This document shows positions 1 through 8,304 of a stretch of 16,877 bases of DNA, piece by piece. A program made the position numbers and the translations under genes. A model generated the notes under the pieces. The model was not told the DNA's origin. It ran no database searches and was given only the letters and a program-made list of their open reading frames with translations. Source of the DNA: Phoronis pallida (Eukaryota > Phoronida > Phoronidae); assembly GCA_028565715.1 (NCBI GenBank), contig JAOXYC010209794.1, positions 1 to 16,877 on the forward strand, read 5' to 3'. Every line of letters starts with the position of its first letter. The first letter of the stretch is position 1.

Positions 1-1237
1 TGTCCAAGATTCAATATATAGACCCCTGCAATCCGAAACTAAGGCTTACTACTCGTCAATGACTCCGTATATTACGTCATCACTTTTTGCCAATTTTTCG
101 CTCCACTTGAGCGCTTTCATTTTAATATTACCCAGTTCTTTGCAGAGTTGACAAGGTTTGCAAAAAATCTTTTCAGCAAATTGTATTTGATGTAACCCTA
201 AATTCAGAGACTGCAAGTCCATAATTATCCCTTAAAATTGAATAGGGCCACATGACCTCTTTAAGTACATTAACCCATAACATGGCCAAACCTAGCATGT
301 AATTACCATGTAATTGCCTCAAACTAACATCTGTTTTAATTCCACTGCCCAGTTTTTTGCGCGGTTAACATGAGGTAATAAGCGTGTGGCCTATACCATA
401 ACAAGTGTTTTAGACAGGAAGTAATTGAGGGCTGCATAGACCTGGGGCTAATGATCCTTGTAAAAAATGACAGAGGCATGTTTAAATGTTTTACCCTCCT
501 AGAAAGAGTTCTTTGCGTTACATTGAATGCAAAAAGAATTGAAAAAAATGAAAACGGATGAGTTTTACCCCATTTTAAACTAACTTTCTAATCAAAATAT
601 CTGTTTCTCTGTCAATTATAATTCAGGTTTATTTTTAAAGTTGTTGTGTTGTTAAAATACCCCACAGGTGTGAATACGTTAATTCATGGACTACCAAAAA
701 TCATGTCAATATGACAAAGTTAAAAGCAGATTTCTCGAAATTGGAACAATAACAAACGTGATATACTATCTGTAAATGTTTTCAAGAAAAAGAAATTGGA
801 GTGCTCTCAATACTCCACCCTTGGTTTCCATTGGCGGCACAACTAAGTTCTCACATCTCCTGCCGTAGGAGGGTAATGTTGGTATACCTGGAATTTGTGT
901 TGAGAATGCAAATAATCATATGCTTGGTGAAATGAGAGCTACCCAGCAACTCTGCCTGAGTCATCAATCACCCGTCAGACCACTCTACTTTTTAATAACA
1001 CCCACATGCTCTGAACATTTGGCAAACAGATTTCTTTCCTTCTACCAACTGGTTGCAAAACCTATACTCAAAGTCCTTGAGTTGGGATTAACTTTGCAGT
1101 TTTGTTTTCGTTTTATGCAGCCAATGGTTCTTCAAACCATCTTGTGTCTGCCTTCCTGATACCTGGCTATGATTGGGAGTTCTGATGCTCCATTTTGTCT
1201 GAAGCATTATGGGTAATCTCAACTGTTCCTCTTCCAG
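1..1237. other. 5' flank or intron, no supportable gene
   Basis: AT-rich sequence with no ORF that looks coding. The longest open stretch, 920-1159, has no splice-site support and an unremarkable composition. Acceptor-like tracts occur shortly before the next exon (ending about 1099, 1121 and 1237), so this is probably intron or promoter-proximal sequence. It belongs to the gene whose first recognisable exon begins at 1238, or at 1209 if the ATG there is used. Confidence 0.6.
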
Positions 1238-1905
1238 GTCTAAAGAGGCCAGTGCTGTCGATGATAAACCAGTTGCCAAAAATGATCGCACCACAACCAG
1301 CGAGGGAACAAAGAAGGTCGGTGAGAAATTGGCGCAGTACACAAGCAATAGCGTGGACAGTGCGGATATATCCGTTTCCGGGACCGTAAAACTGAATACG
1401 GAACTAGAAGATGCCGTGGAAACCATCACTACGGATACTTTGACCATAGAAACCAGCGCCCAAGAGCCTGCTACTGAGCAAGTGATCGTTATCGAACCAG
1501 TTGTCGATGACAAGACCAGTCAACTGATTTCACAAGTTCCGGAAATATCTTTGCCCGAGGATGCAGAGACTAGTGAGTTGACCAAGGACCTACTTCCTGT
1601 CCAACCCAGCGAAAAGGGTAAAAACGGTGATTTGGTTTCAACAGTCTCAACGACTGATACTAGTGCCAGCGAGGTTGGTAGTAAAAAGGGGAGACGTAGG
1701 TGGCGCAACCGTACCCTAGATGCACCATCGGATGATGTTGATGGGAGATCACCGTCCCCGAACTCAACCCGAGATACGTCACGATCACCCTCTCTCCGTG
1801 ATACGTCAAGATCACCGTCATCGGTTGAAGGGAAGAGGAAGAAGAAGGACAAGAGTTTCCTGAGGAAGTCTGAACTAAATAAGTCTACGGAAGATTTACG
1901 CTTTG
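1238..1905 (+). CDS. Large coding exon, disordered Ser/Pro/Arg-rich segment (supervillin-like candidate gene)
   Basis: Open reading frame of 222 codons with strongly biased composition. An acidic Thr/Glu/Val-rich first two thirds is followed by a basic, phosphosite-rich tail: GRRRWRNRT, RSPSPNS, two copies of RDTSRSPS, then the lysine cluster KRKKKDKS and KSTEDLRF. It ends at a strong donor (G|GTGAGT at 1906) leaving one base, which fits the acceptor at 14777: the G plus AT give an Asp codon. The 5' edge is ambiguous. A pyrimidine-rich acceptor (cctcttccag) ends at 1237. The same frame also continues up to an ATG at 1209 in strong initiation context (A at -3, G at +4), the first ATG after an in-frame TGA at 1200, which would give an MGNLNCSSSR start. 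It is either an internal exon or an initiating one. No folded domain or signal peptide is visible. Parentage with the downstream exons is inferred from phase and composition. Confidence 0.8.
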
Positions 1906-2336
1906 GTGAGTACATTTTACTTGCTCAGAAATAAGCCCAGACTTAAAAAACTTACTGAAAATGCTGAACAAAATTTATTTATACATGAGCTTTTTGAATT
2001 ATTTTTCTGCATTTGTTTCATCAGAAAAATAAAAATAGTATGGGTTGTCTAACACGCATGTGATCTCATAATTGAATATTTTATGAAATGGAAGTTGGCT
2101 TGAAGCTATTAAAGGTAGGGCTTGTATTCCAATGAATACCGAGATTTTTAAATTTAACAACTTTCATAGTCTAATTTTTTCAATATGAATCTGATGTTTT
2201 GAAATAAACGCCTTACTATTCAATTTCTCTGCAATATAAATCTTTTCTAAGTGATACACCAAAAACAGCTTGTGTTTGATTCATTGAAACCATGGTATTT
2301 TGTATTGACTTGTAACACGATATTTTTTATTGCTAC
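1906..2336. other. Intron sequence after the 1238-1905 exon
   Basis: AT-rich, with no coding signal. Read-through of the donor would give only a short tail ending at a stop at 1932-1934. A polyadenylation-signal-like AATAAA occurs near 2026, so intronic polyadenylation could make a truncated isoform, but nothing else supports that. Confidence 0.5.
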
Positions 2337-2526
2337 AATGGGGCTAGTTGGCAAACTAAGAACTCCTCAGATGGGGCTATTGTATTATGTGGTATTACCT
2401 GGTTCTCAATCTGATCTTACGCACGACCAGGCTGCTCCTCTGTAAACAATGGCTTTACGGAGGCATGCGCTATGCTGATTTACCACATAATACACTGCTG
2501 CCGCCTTTTGGTCAACTAGCCCCATT
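2337..2526. repeat. Foldback (MITE-like) inverted-repeat element
   Basis: Two nested pairs of perfect inverted repeats of 14 bp. The outer pair is aatggggctagttg at 2337-2350 with its complement at 2513-2526. The inner pair is tgtattatgtggta at 2381-2394 with its complement at 2481-2494. The inner core is about 86 bp. The segments between outer and inner arms differ in length (30 versus 18 bp) and sequence, so the element is degenerate. No transposase ORF and no convincing target-site duplication is seen. A small non-autonomous foldback transposon is likely. Confidence 0.65.
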
Positions 2527-3584
2527 CTTAACCCACTTTTTTGCAGTGTTAACATTTTTTTCAGCAAAAAAATTCCATCATGTGTAAAAAAAACTTCCAC
2601 ACAATTCACTTTATTCTTGGTAATAACTTTTTTTGCAGATCTCTGCTTAATTTTGTTTTTATTGGAGATTTTTATTATTTTATTCTAAAAACTGGTTAAT
2701 GTTTGCTTGGGACCGCTATCAGGCTGTTCGCTGGCCAGAAATTCTGTAAAAGGTTTGCCTGCAATGTATCTTAACTGTTCATCAGTGTTAATTATCTGTG
2801 AAATTATTTAATGGAATGTTTTTTAATTCGAGTGGGAGGTGATTGCGGGTAAACGACCGATCAAACTCAAACGTGTGCAAATTTGTTCACAAGTTATTAG
2901 ACCAATTCAAAAAGAATTTGATTTTATGCTTTTTAAAGCAATTCTCATATTTTCAAACGATTTTTACAGAAAGTGAAGGTGATAAATTGTATAGAACACA
3001 ATCTTATAATTCACTATGATTGCAGATATTCTCAGCTTTTAAATGGTTAACTGTAAGAGCTGTTTTCGGAAGAATCCTTATGATACTATAATAATATTTA
3101 AATGTAATATTAATTGTTCGCCTATAAGCTAACAAGGATTTCATTATCTTGATCCTTACAGCCTGAAATAATATTTATTTTTGGAAAACTAAGTGTGGCC
3201 TTCTCAACTTGTTTTTCATGTATCTCGAAGCAAACACATATTTTTCTGCCTTTATTAATAGAACACTTGGTTACATAATGCATGATTCATCAGTTACTAT
3301 GGTAACTAAAATAACCAGGTTTAGTTTGTGGAATGCCCTGAGGTACAGCTCATTGGTTTGTGTTAGCAAAGCCTTGATGAAGTTGTTTGTTGAAAGGCCA
3401 GGTCAGAAACGAACATCCAATGCATTTTGCAAGCCAACTTTGTTCTGTTCTATTCCACCAGTTTTGTTATTTATTTAATGATACCCCATAATAAACATTT
3501 TGACCATTGGTTCGAAATACAATGCCAGAAGTCAGTACTATCACCATGTATCGCAAATCACCCAGCATGCATCAGTGATAACAG
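2527..3584. other. Non-coding spacer
   Basis: AT-rich sequence with no coding exon that could be supported. The open stretch at 3209-3478 has no start or splice context. A palindromic RFX X-box-like site is at 3293-3306. Confidence 0.5.
3293..3306. promoter_or_regulatory. X-box-like palindrome (possible RFX site)
   Basis: gttactatggtaac matches the degenerate X-box pattern RYYNYYATRRNRAC at every position and is nearly self-complementary (gttac-N4-gtaac). RFX factors bind such sites in promoters of ciliary and some neuronal genes. The degenerate pattern is expected about 0.3-0.5 times by chance in a window this size, so the site is only suggestive. It lies about 650 bp upstream of the TATA box at 3943. 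Confidence 0.25.
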
Positions 3585-3597
3585 TGCCCCCTGCTGG
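3585..3597 (-). promoter_or_regulatory. CTCF-consensus site, minus orientation
   Basis: tgccccctgctgg is a full match to the reverse complement of the CTCF core consensus CCASYAGRKGGCR. CTCF is conserved across most bilaterians and recognises a similar core where tested. The site lies about 430 bp upstream of the candidate first exon at 4012 and points away from it; a second full match lies just downstream of that exon. Confidence 0.5.
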
Positions 3598-3942
3598 CTC
3601 ATCAGCCAACAACAGTTGCACATATCTTACATTGTCTTAGATATGAGTGCAAAAGTACCCTCGATTCATAGAACTCTTCCCAATTATTTACGAGTACTTT
3701 TACGAAGTTGACCATTTGACTTCTAACTGCACTTGGAGTAACTCTACTGGCACTGGCAGTTTGATTGTGAAACATAACTGGTTGCCGAGATTTGCCTTTG
3801 ATTTTGAGAAAGCATCAAAGTTAATCAAGACTCCTTGGATTTATACGGTTCCTGGCACTATGGTTTTGGGTTTTTTCATGAAAGCCCAACTGTTTGCCAC
3901 TGCAATGTACTTTAACAAGGAGCTTATATGAGTTTTCTGGAG
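3598..3942. other. Promoter-proximal spacer
   Basis: Contains a long open frame (3647-3931) with an ATG. Its composition is not distinctive, no splice donor or acceptor frames it, and it ends just before a TATA box. I read it as chance open sequence upstream of the 3943 promoter. Confidence 0.4.
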
Positions 3943-3950
3943 TATAAAGG
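3943..3950 (+). promoter_or_regulatory. TATA box of candidate first exon at 4012
   Basis: tataaagg in the context gagtataaaggccc, a near-ideal TATA box with a G/C-rich 3' flank. Transcription would start about 30 bp downstream, near 3973. That leaves a leader of about 40 nt before the ATG at 4012. Confidence 0.55.
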
Positions 3951-4011
3951 CCCAAAATGTTGTGTTGGGCGTCATTTTCATGAATTTTGAAAACATCAGG
4001 ACATGTTAGTG

Positions 4012-4081
4012 ATGGACTGGTTCCAGATTCGCAGAGTTTACCTCAGACATTTTTTTCTCGGCGGTTGTGGAAGTTGTCTCT
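4012..4081 (+). CDS. Candidate alternative first exon A (MDWFQIRR... N-terminus)
   Basis: ATG at 4012 has good context (G at -3, G at +4) and opens 23 codons plus one base. It ends at a GTAAGT donor at 4082. The phase-1 end fits the common acceptor at 14777; the T plus AT give a Tyr codon at the junction. The predicted N-terminus MDWFQIRRVYLRHFFLGG is followed by CGSCL. It is basic and aromatic, then Gly/Cys-rich, so membrane association or palmitoylation is possible. The TATA box at 3943 sits at a sensible distance, and CTCF-consensus sites flank it at 3585 and 4154. It could still be a chance ORF, but promoter, start context, strong donor and phase agree. I recognise no homologue. Confidence 0.5.
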
Positions 4082-4153
4082 GTAAGTACCGAGTTTAAAC
4101 TTTGTTAGGAGACATGAATTTTATTCAGTTCAAACCTGAAATCTCATTTTTTA

Positions 4154-4166
4154 CCACCAGGTGGCA
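4154..4166 (+). promoter_or_regulatory. CTCF-consensus site, plus orientation
   Basis: ccaccaggtggca matches CCASYAGRKGGCR at all 13 positions. It lies 72 bp after the donor of the candidate first exon at 4012. With the minus-oriented site at 3585 it forms a divergent pair about 0.57 kb apart around that promoter and exon. One full match on either strand is expected well under 0.1 times per 17 kb of random sequence, so two is notable. Confidence 0.5.
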
Positions 4167-4327
4167 TTTATGTCTTGGGGGGAAATGTCACTGATGGAAG
4201 TATGTTGAGATCAGGGTATTTTTGGATATTTGAAATGATGAAACTTCAGCATTAAAATATCTTTTTTAATTCATATTGCAACATTTATTTATTCATCCAC
4301 AAATTTTTTGAAAATGAAGTTAAGACC

Positions 4328-4376
4328 ATGAGCAGACGCTGGAACTTATGTACTGCTAGTAGGAAAATTTTTAAAG
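4328..4376 (+). CDS. Weak candidate first exon (MSRRWNLC...)
   Basis: ATG in strong context (accATGa), 16 codons plus one base, ending at AAAG|GTATTT. The phase fits the 14777 acceptor. The predicted peptide MSRRWNLCTASRKIFK is basic. The donor is poor beyond the GTA and no TATA box is placed upstream. Listed only because phase and start context match the rest of the series; it may well be chance. Confidence 0.2.
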
Positions 4377-5741
4377 GTATTTATTATCATAAAACCAGAT
4401 ATAAACTGGTTTGCTTTATTTCATAAAGAATAGTTCAGTTAGTAAGTGTTTTGTAAAAAAAAAATGGAAATGTTCAATGCATGCAAAATCATTAAGATTA
4501 TTTTACTAATTAAAAGTACATCCAATTTATGTACGGTACGAAAGTTATGGTTTTAATTTCCAACCTGAAAAACAAAACTGTTATCGTCATTTCTCACACT
4601 GGTTTTGTGGTTGGGTTAATGGGTATAAGCATTGCTTCCTCGTGTGCACAAGATTTTTACTGGGTTTGGATTGATTACAAACCATGTATTCGGGAGTTGA
4701 AGGGAAAATTGACGTATTTGTTTTAATTTCCAGGAAATAGTTAAAAAAGATTGGTTGTAATTTTGTAATTTTGTTGACATTGCTGATAATTTTGTGTTAT
4801 CTTCTGCTAAAAATGCACTGAATTTTCACAGTACAAACATTTTCATGTTATATTTGACATAACTGATTTTTTCTGATACAGATTTTATTTGATTCAGTTT
4901 TGTTTTGCATTTTAAATTCTCAAAAGCATGGTAGCTGAAAAATCTTTGAATATGTGCATGAAGATTTTTTTTCCAAATTTACAAAAACGAAGGAGATTGG
5001 CCATCTTTTTTTATAAATAACCAATTATAAATTGGTCAAATAAAATTCACTAGAAAAAATAAGATAGAAGGCTTGTCTTTCAAAGCTATAGAAACAGAAG
5101 GAGCACTATTTTTATTAAGTTAAAACATTTATTATTTTATTTTGCACATTTTGTGTTAAGAAGACACCCTGACAATTGAAATGTCACAATGTATTATGTA
5201 ATAGCATATTTATCATCAATTACCTGTTAAAGGCGTTTAAACCAGGTGGCTGAACACATTTCTGACACATGCATTTAAATAATAATTTCGTCAAGCAGAA
5301 TTTGCTGAACTGTGCATCTCTGAAGGCTAAATGGAGTGTGGATAAAGGATAATTCAGTCTTCAGTTAAAAAGATCACCACTGGAGATTTATTTGTCTTTT
5401 TGGAGCCTAGATTTTTGGTCTGAAAAAAACTGCAATTTAGGTGCTTGCGTTTGGTATTTTGTGGAGATGTGTAAATTTTGACTGACCTTGAGAAGGACCT
5501 TGAGGCTGTAATGTTATTTAACTCTTCAATGGATTTCATGCAGGAGTCCAGGATAAGTTTCTAAATGACCCATTGTCAAGGACCTGTAATTTAATACCAT
5601 AATTTTGGTATTAATAAAAGAGAGCATGAGAGATACCATGCATATTTTGCTATGCTTCATCAAGATTTAATAAACTGTGTTAAAATTTGGCTTAAGATTC
5701 GTTGGGTGTTTTATATTTTACTTTGCTTCATCGGACGGAGC
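4377..5741. other. Non-coding spacer
   Basis: AT-rich. A GTAAGT at 4442 has no in-frame ATG-opened ORF before it. The 4529-4726 open frame lacks splice context. A partial CTCF-like core (accaggtggc, 5241-5250) lacks the flanking consensus bases. No gene seen. Confidence 0.5.
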
Positions 5742-5750
5742 TATAAAAAA
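5742..5750 (+). promoter_or_regulatory. TATA box of candidate first exon at 5841
   Basis: tataaaaaa in the context cggacggagctataaaaaag, a G/C-rich patch in AT-rich surroundings. Transcription would start near 5770, giving a leader of about 70 nt before the ATG at 5841. Confidence 0.45.
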
Positions 5751-5840
5751 GTGATAAAAAAACTGGATTACCGACATTGATGTTTTACTAGACAAGTGAA
5801 GTGTTTGTCTTCTCGGTTTAATATTCACCCTCTCTGGGCC

Positions 5841-5955
5841 ATGAAGTTTTATGGATGTTTCGCTATTAAACTCAAGTCACATTGGAATGTCTCACCGTCA
5901 CTCGATTATCTGCTGAAAACTGCTGAAAATGTGGGGAGCTCTTTGAGTAGTGGAG
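5841..5955 (+). CDS. Candidate alternative first exon B (MKFYGCF... N-terminus)
   Basis: ATG at 5841 (gggccATGa, G at -3) opens 38 codons plus one base, ending at GGAG|GTATTT. Phase 1 matches the 14777 acceptor and would give Asp at the junction. The peptide starts MKFYGCFAIKLKSHW. Next comes a segment with SPSLDYLLKTAENV, which could be a short helix, and then a Ser/Gly-rich end. The TATA box at 5742 supports a nearby transcription start. The weak point is the donor, which has G at -1 and GTA but poor +4 to +6 bases. In-frame read-through stops after two further codons, so the ORF is only useful if spliced here. No homologue recognised. Confidence 0.4.
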
Positions 5956-6364
5956 GTATTTAAGGAGTGCTTCATCTCTAGGATGGTTTAGTGTAATTGT
6001 TACGTAAAGAACTAATCTTCCGAAAGTGGGATTTCGCACAAACTTGTTTACTCTGATTTTGTGCAGCTAGATATAGGGACCATTATTGTCGAGGAATAGT
6101 GTATTGACTTCAGACTTCAGAGCTGGATCATGTTCAGAGACCCGTTTTCATTGAATGCATGATTCTGCAAGATCACATACCGGAAAACGGAAATTATATG
6201 TTGTATAATGTGGACTGTGCGTTTCAGATATAGCTGAATTAACTACTGCAGACGGAGGTGTCAAAAGATAAATACTGGGAATTATTTTTGATTGGTAAAC
6301 AAAAGGATATTGCATTCACTGATAAGCACAACGTGTGAATTTCATATGACTTTGAAATCATATT

Positions 6365-6370
6365 TATAAA
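6365..6370 (+). promoter_or_regulatory. Possible TATA box upstream of the 6521 exon
   Basis: tataaa in catatttataaagcg. A start near 6395 would give a leader of about 125 nt containing one short upstream ORF (ATG at about 6393, stop at 6413-6415). The position is plausible but the motif is common in AT-rich DNA. Confidence 0.25.
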
Positions 6371-6520
6371 GCGAAAATGAACATGTTAACAGAATGGATA
6401 ACAGGAGGATTCGGTAGCAATTTGAGTGTCAACAAAGTAGGTTGACAATTATGACAATTTGTTGAGATCGCTGACAGCAACTGTTTTCTGGATTTATTCA
6501 GTAGCACACAGCCAAGAGAG

Positions 6521-6593
6521 ATGGGTTGTGTTTTTAGTTTCCTAGGACCCGACTGCATACCAGGTGTTTTTGGTCGTATGTTCAGACGTAACG
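6521..6593 (+). CDS. Candidate alternative first exon C, N-myristoylated type (MGCVFS...)
   Basis: ATG at 6521 (gagagATGg, G at -3 and +4) opens 24 codons plus one base and ends at a strong donor, ACG|GTAAGT. The N-terminus MGCVFSFLGPDC fits the N-myristoylation rule (Gly2, Ser6). Cys3 next to the acylated Gly is typical of palmitoylation, as in Src-family and G-alpha N-termini. The rest contains hydrophobic residues and ends FGRMFRRN, basic residues that would help membrane binding. Phase 1 matches the 14777 acceptor, giving Asp. The inferred role is an isoform anchored to the inner plasma membrane, carrying the same body as the other isoforms. This is the most convincing of the short first exons because start context, lipidation signal, donor and phase all agree. 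Confidence 0.6.
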
Positions 6594-7370
6594 GTAAGTT
6601 TGGTACTTTTCATCAAAAAAACTTAGTTGAAGGAGTAATTTTCTTGAACTTTTGTCTTTTTTGAGAAAACTTAAGTAACTGTGTGAATTCAACTTATTGC
6701 TTGGAGTAAATATTGTCAATGACAGTTTATAATTATCTTCTACAGTTCGGGTGATCTAACAACCATCTAATGTAATGAATAAAAAGATTTCAGAATTCTG
6801 TTTGAATCTTGAAAACTTGTTGATTTCCTGAGCATTTGCTTCATATGCCGTAAGGACATCTATTGGCAAGATCTGGTAGTTAGTGTTCTAAAATTTAGAT
6901 CAGAATTGATAATAACATTTAATAGATTTTGCAATTTATTCTAATCCAAACTTGTGTTTTTCCTAATTTTTTGTTAGGACAGTATAACATTTCTCTAAAG
7001 GTGGGACCAATCTTATCGATTTACCTAATGAATCATTTCTCCATTGACACTGTTTTAGCTCGTCAAATATTTACCCACATGACAATTCTAGAGTATCCAG
7101 CAATATATCAATGTAATTCCTCTGTCTTATCTGACAATGTCAATGATTGTAAACATTAATGACGATTCTTGATCAATTTACATTGGGTGTTTCCCCCGCA
7201 AGGTCATATATTTGTCCTACCTGGCAAATCTACTCTCTTGGGAATCGTGGATTTTCTGCTTGCATCGTTTATCAACGCACACTAGGTTGTTGTTGATTTG
7301 GTGACATTTTTAACTTGGCGTTTGTTTAAAACTGAGGACTGAGTTGGACTTGTTGACATCTATAGCAACA
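6594..7370. other. Non-coding spacer
   Basis: AT-rich. The open frame from 6929 reaches a GT site in phase 0, which does not fit the series. Nothing else supportable. Confidence 0.5.
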
Positions 7371-7383
7371 ATGAATGAAAAAG
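7371..7383 (+). CDS. Candidate minimal first exon D (MNEK)
   Basis: ATG in good context (caacaATGa, A at -3), four codons plus one base, then AAAG|GTAGGA, a fair donor. Phase 1 fits the 14777 acceptor, so it would add only MNEK before the common body. Very short first exons are known in animal genes, but at 13 nt a chance match is quite possible. No TATA box is placed upstream. Confidence 0.3.
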
Positions 7384-8252
7384 GTAGGATGTTTCGGGGT
7401 ATTTTTGGAAATTTTATTAACCAAGTCCTGTTCATTTCAGTTTTGGCGGGATTAGAGGAATATATTTGATTAAGGTTATCACTTGTTAATTTGTAGGTAT
7501 TGAAATGGACTTCACTTAGCAGTGCATTCTTAAAATGTTGACAATTCTGTTGTTGTTCTGATAATTTTTTTTAATTCACCAAATTGTATTGATAAAGTTG
7601 CTTGATTGTCATTCACAATTCTTATGAAGTGAAATCAAAATTAATACCCCTCAATTTTGCTAGCAAAATGTTTTAAATATTCATATCAGTTGTCGTTGAT
7701 GCTGTTACTTGATTTTCTATACTTAGAGGTTTGCATGATAACACATAAATCGAACCACTCTATGATTTGTTATGAAAACCAATATTTATCATTCATACAC
7801 TAGCCCCACTATACACTAGCTATGCACAGGTCATTTTTAGACGCCCTGTTTTTATTCCCATTCACCTCTATTGTTCCGACTTCTCCCTCTCAAAGATACC
7901 AATCTCGCTTTCTTTACAATTCAAGTCAACCTCTAAATAACTGTATACTGCCCAGAGCAAATCCTGCACTAGTTTATGGAGGGTGTTATTCGCTTGAGGA
8001 TTTTTTATCGATGGAGCCAGAGGTTTAATCGTATTCCAAACATGATTCACTGAGGCTTTTTTGCCTGTGTTTGCGAGACAAGGCGTCTAGCTGTCATATT
8101 TGTTTACACAATAGTATGACTTTGGAGTCTCAAGCTTTTAACTCGACCCACTGCGATTGTTGGGTAACGATTATGAACGCGCTTGTAAATTAGCACGGAT
8201 TGACTGCATTGTGGAGTTTTACGTGGTTACTTTGGTTTGTGTTTTCTCGTTG
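7384..8252. other. Non-coding spacer with CpG-richer end
   Basis: Mostly AT-rich. About 8060-8240 is richer in CpG (gcgagacaaggcg, gaacgcgc, acgtgg) and could be a promoter for the 8253 candidate. The 7822-8028 open frame ends in a poor GT site in phase 0 and is rejected as an exon. Confidence 0.4.
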
Positions 8253-8304
8253 ATGATTTGTGTCAGTTTTTTGGGTGAATCATTATCTGTGTACAGTTTT
8301 AAAG
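8253..8304 (+). CDS. Candidate alternative first exon E (MICVSFLG...)
   Basis: ATG at 8253 opens 17 codons plus one base, ending at AAAG|GTTGGT. The phase fits 14777. The peptide MICVSFLGESLSVYSFK is short and fairly hydrophobic, with Cys3. Initiation context is weak (T at -3) and the donor has T at +3 but G at +5. The preceding 200 bp is CpG-richer than the surroundings, as expected of a promoter. Moderate to low confidence. Confidence 0.3.

Noticed and set aside
1088-1915. Long minus-strand open frames (141 and 131 aa)
   Set aside because: They are antisense shadows of the plus-strand coding exon; their Ser/Val-rich composition follows from the sense codons and no minus-strand splice or start context fits.
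3647-3931. 94-codon plus-strand ORF before the 3943 TATA box
   Set aside because: Begins with an ATG but no donor or acceptor frames it, the composition is not distinctive, and it ends at a promoter-like element.
4464-4530. 22-codon ORF ending at T|GTACGG in phase 1
   Set aside because: Poor donor, AT-driven composition (Lys/Ile/Leu/Asn), no promoter element at a sensible distance.
5241-5250. Third CTCF-like core (accaggtggc)
   Set aside because: Shares the core with the 4154 site but lacks the leading CC and the final purine of the consensus.
7822-8028. 68-codon ORF ending at a GT
   Set aside because: The only terminal GT (GAG|GTTTAA) is a poor donor and in phase 0, which would break the frame at 14777.
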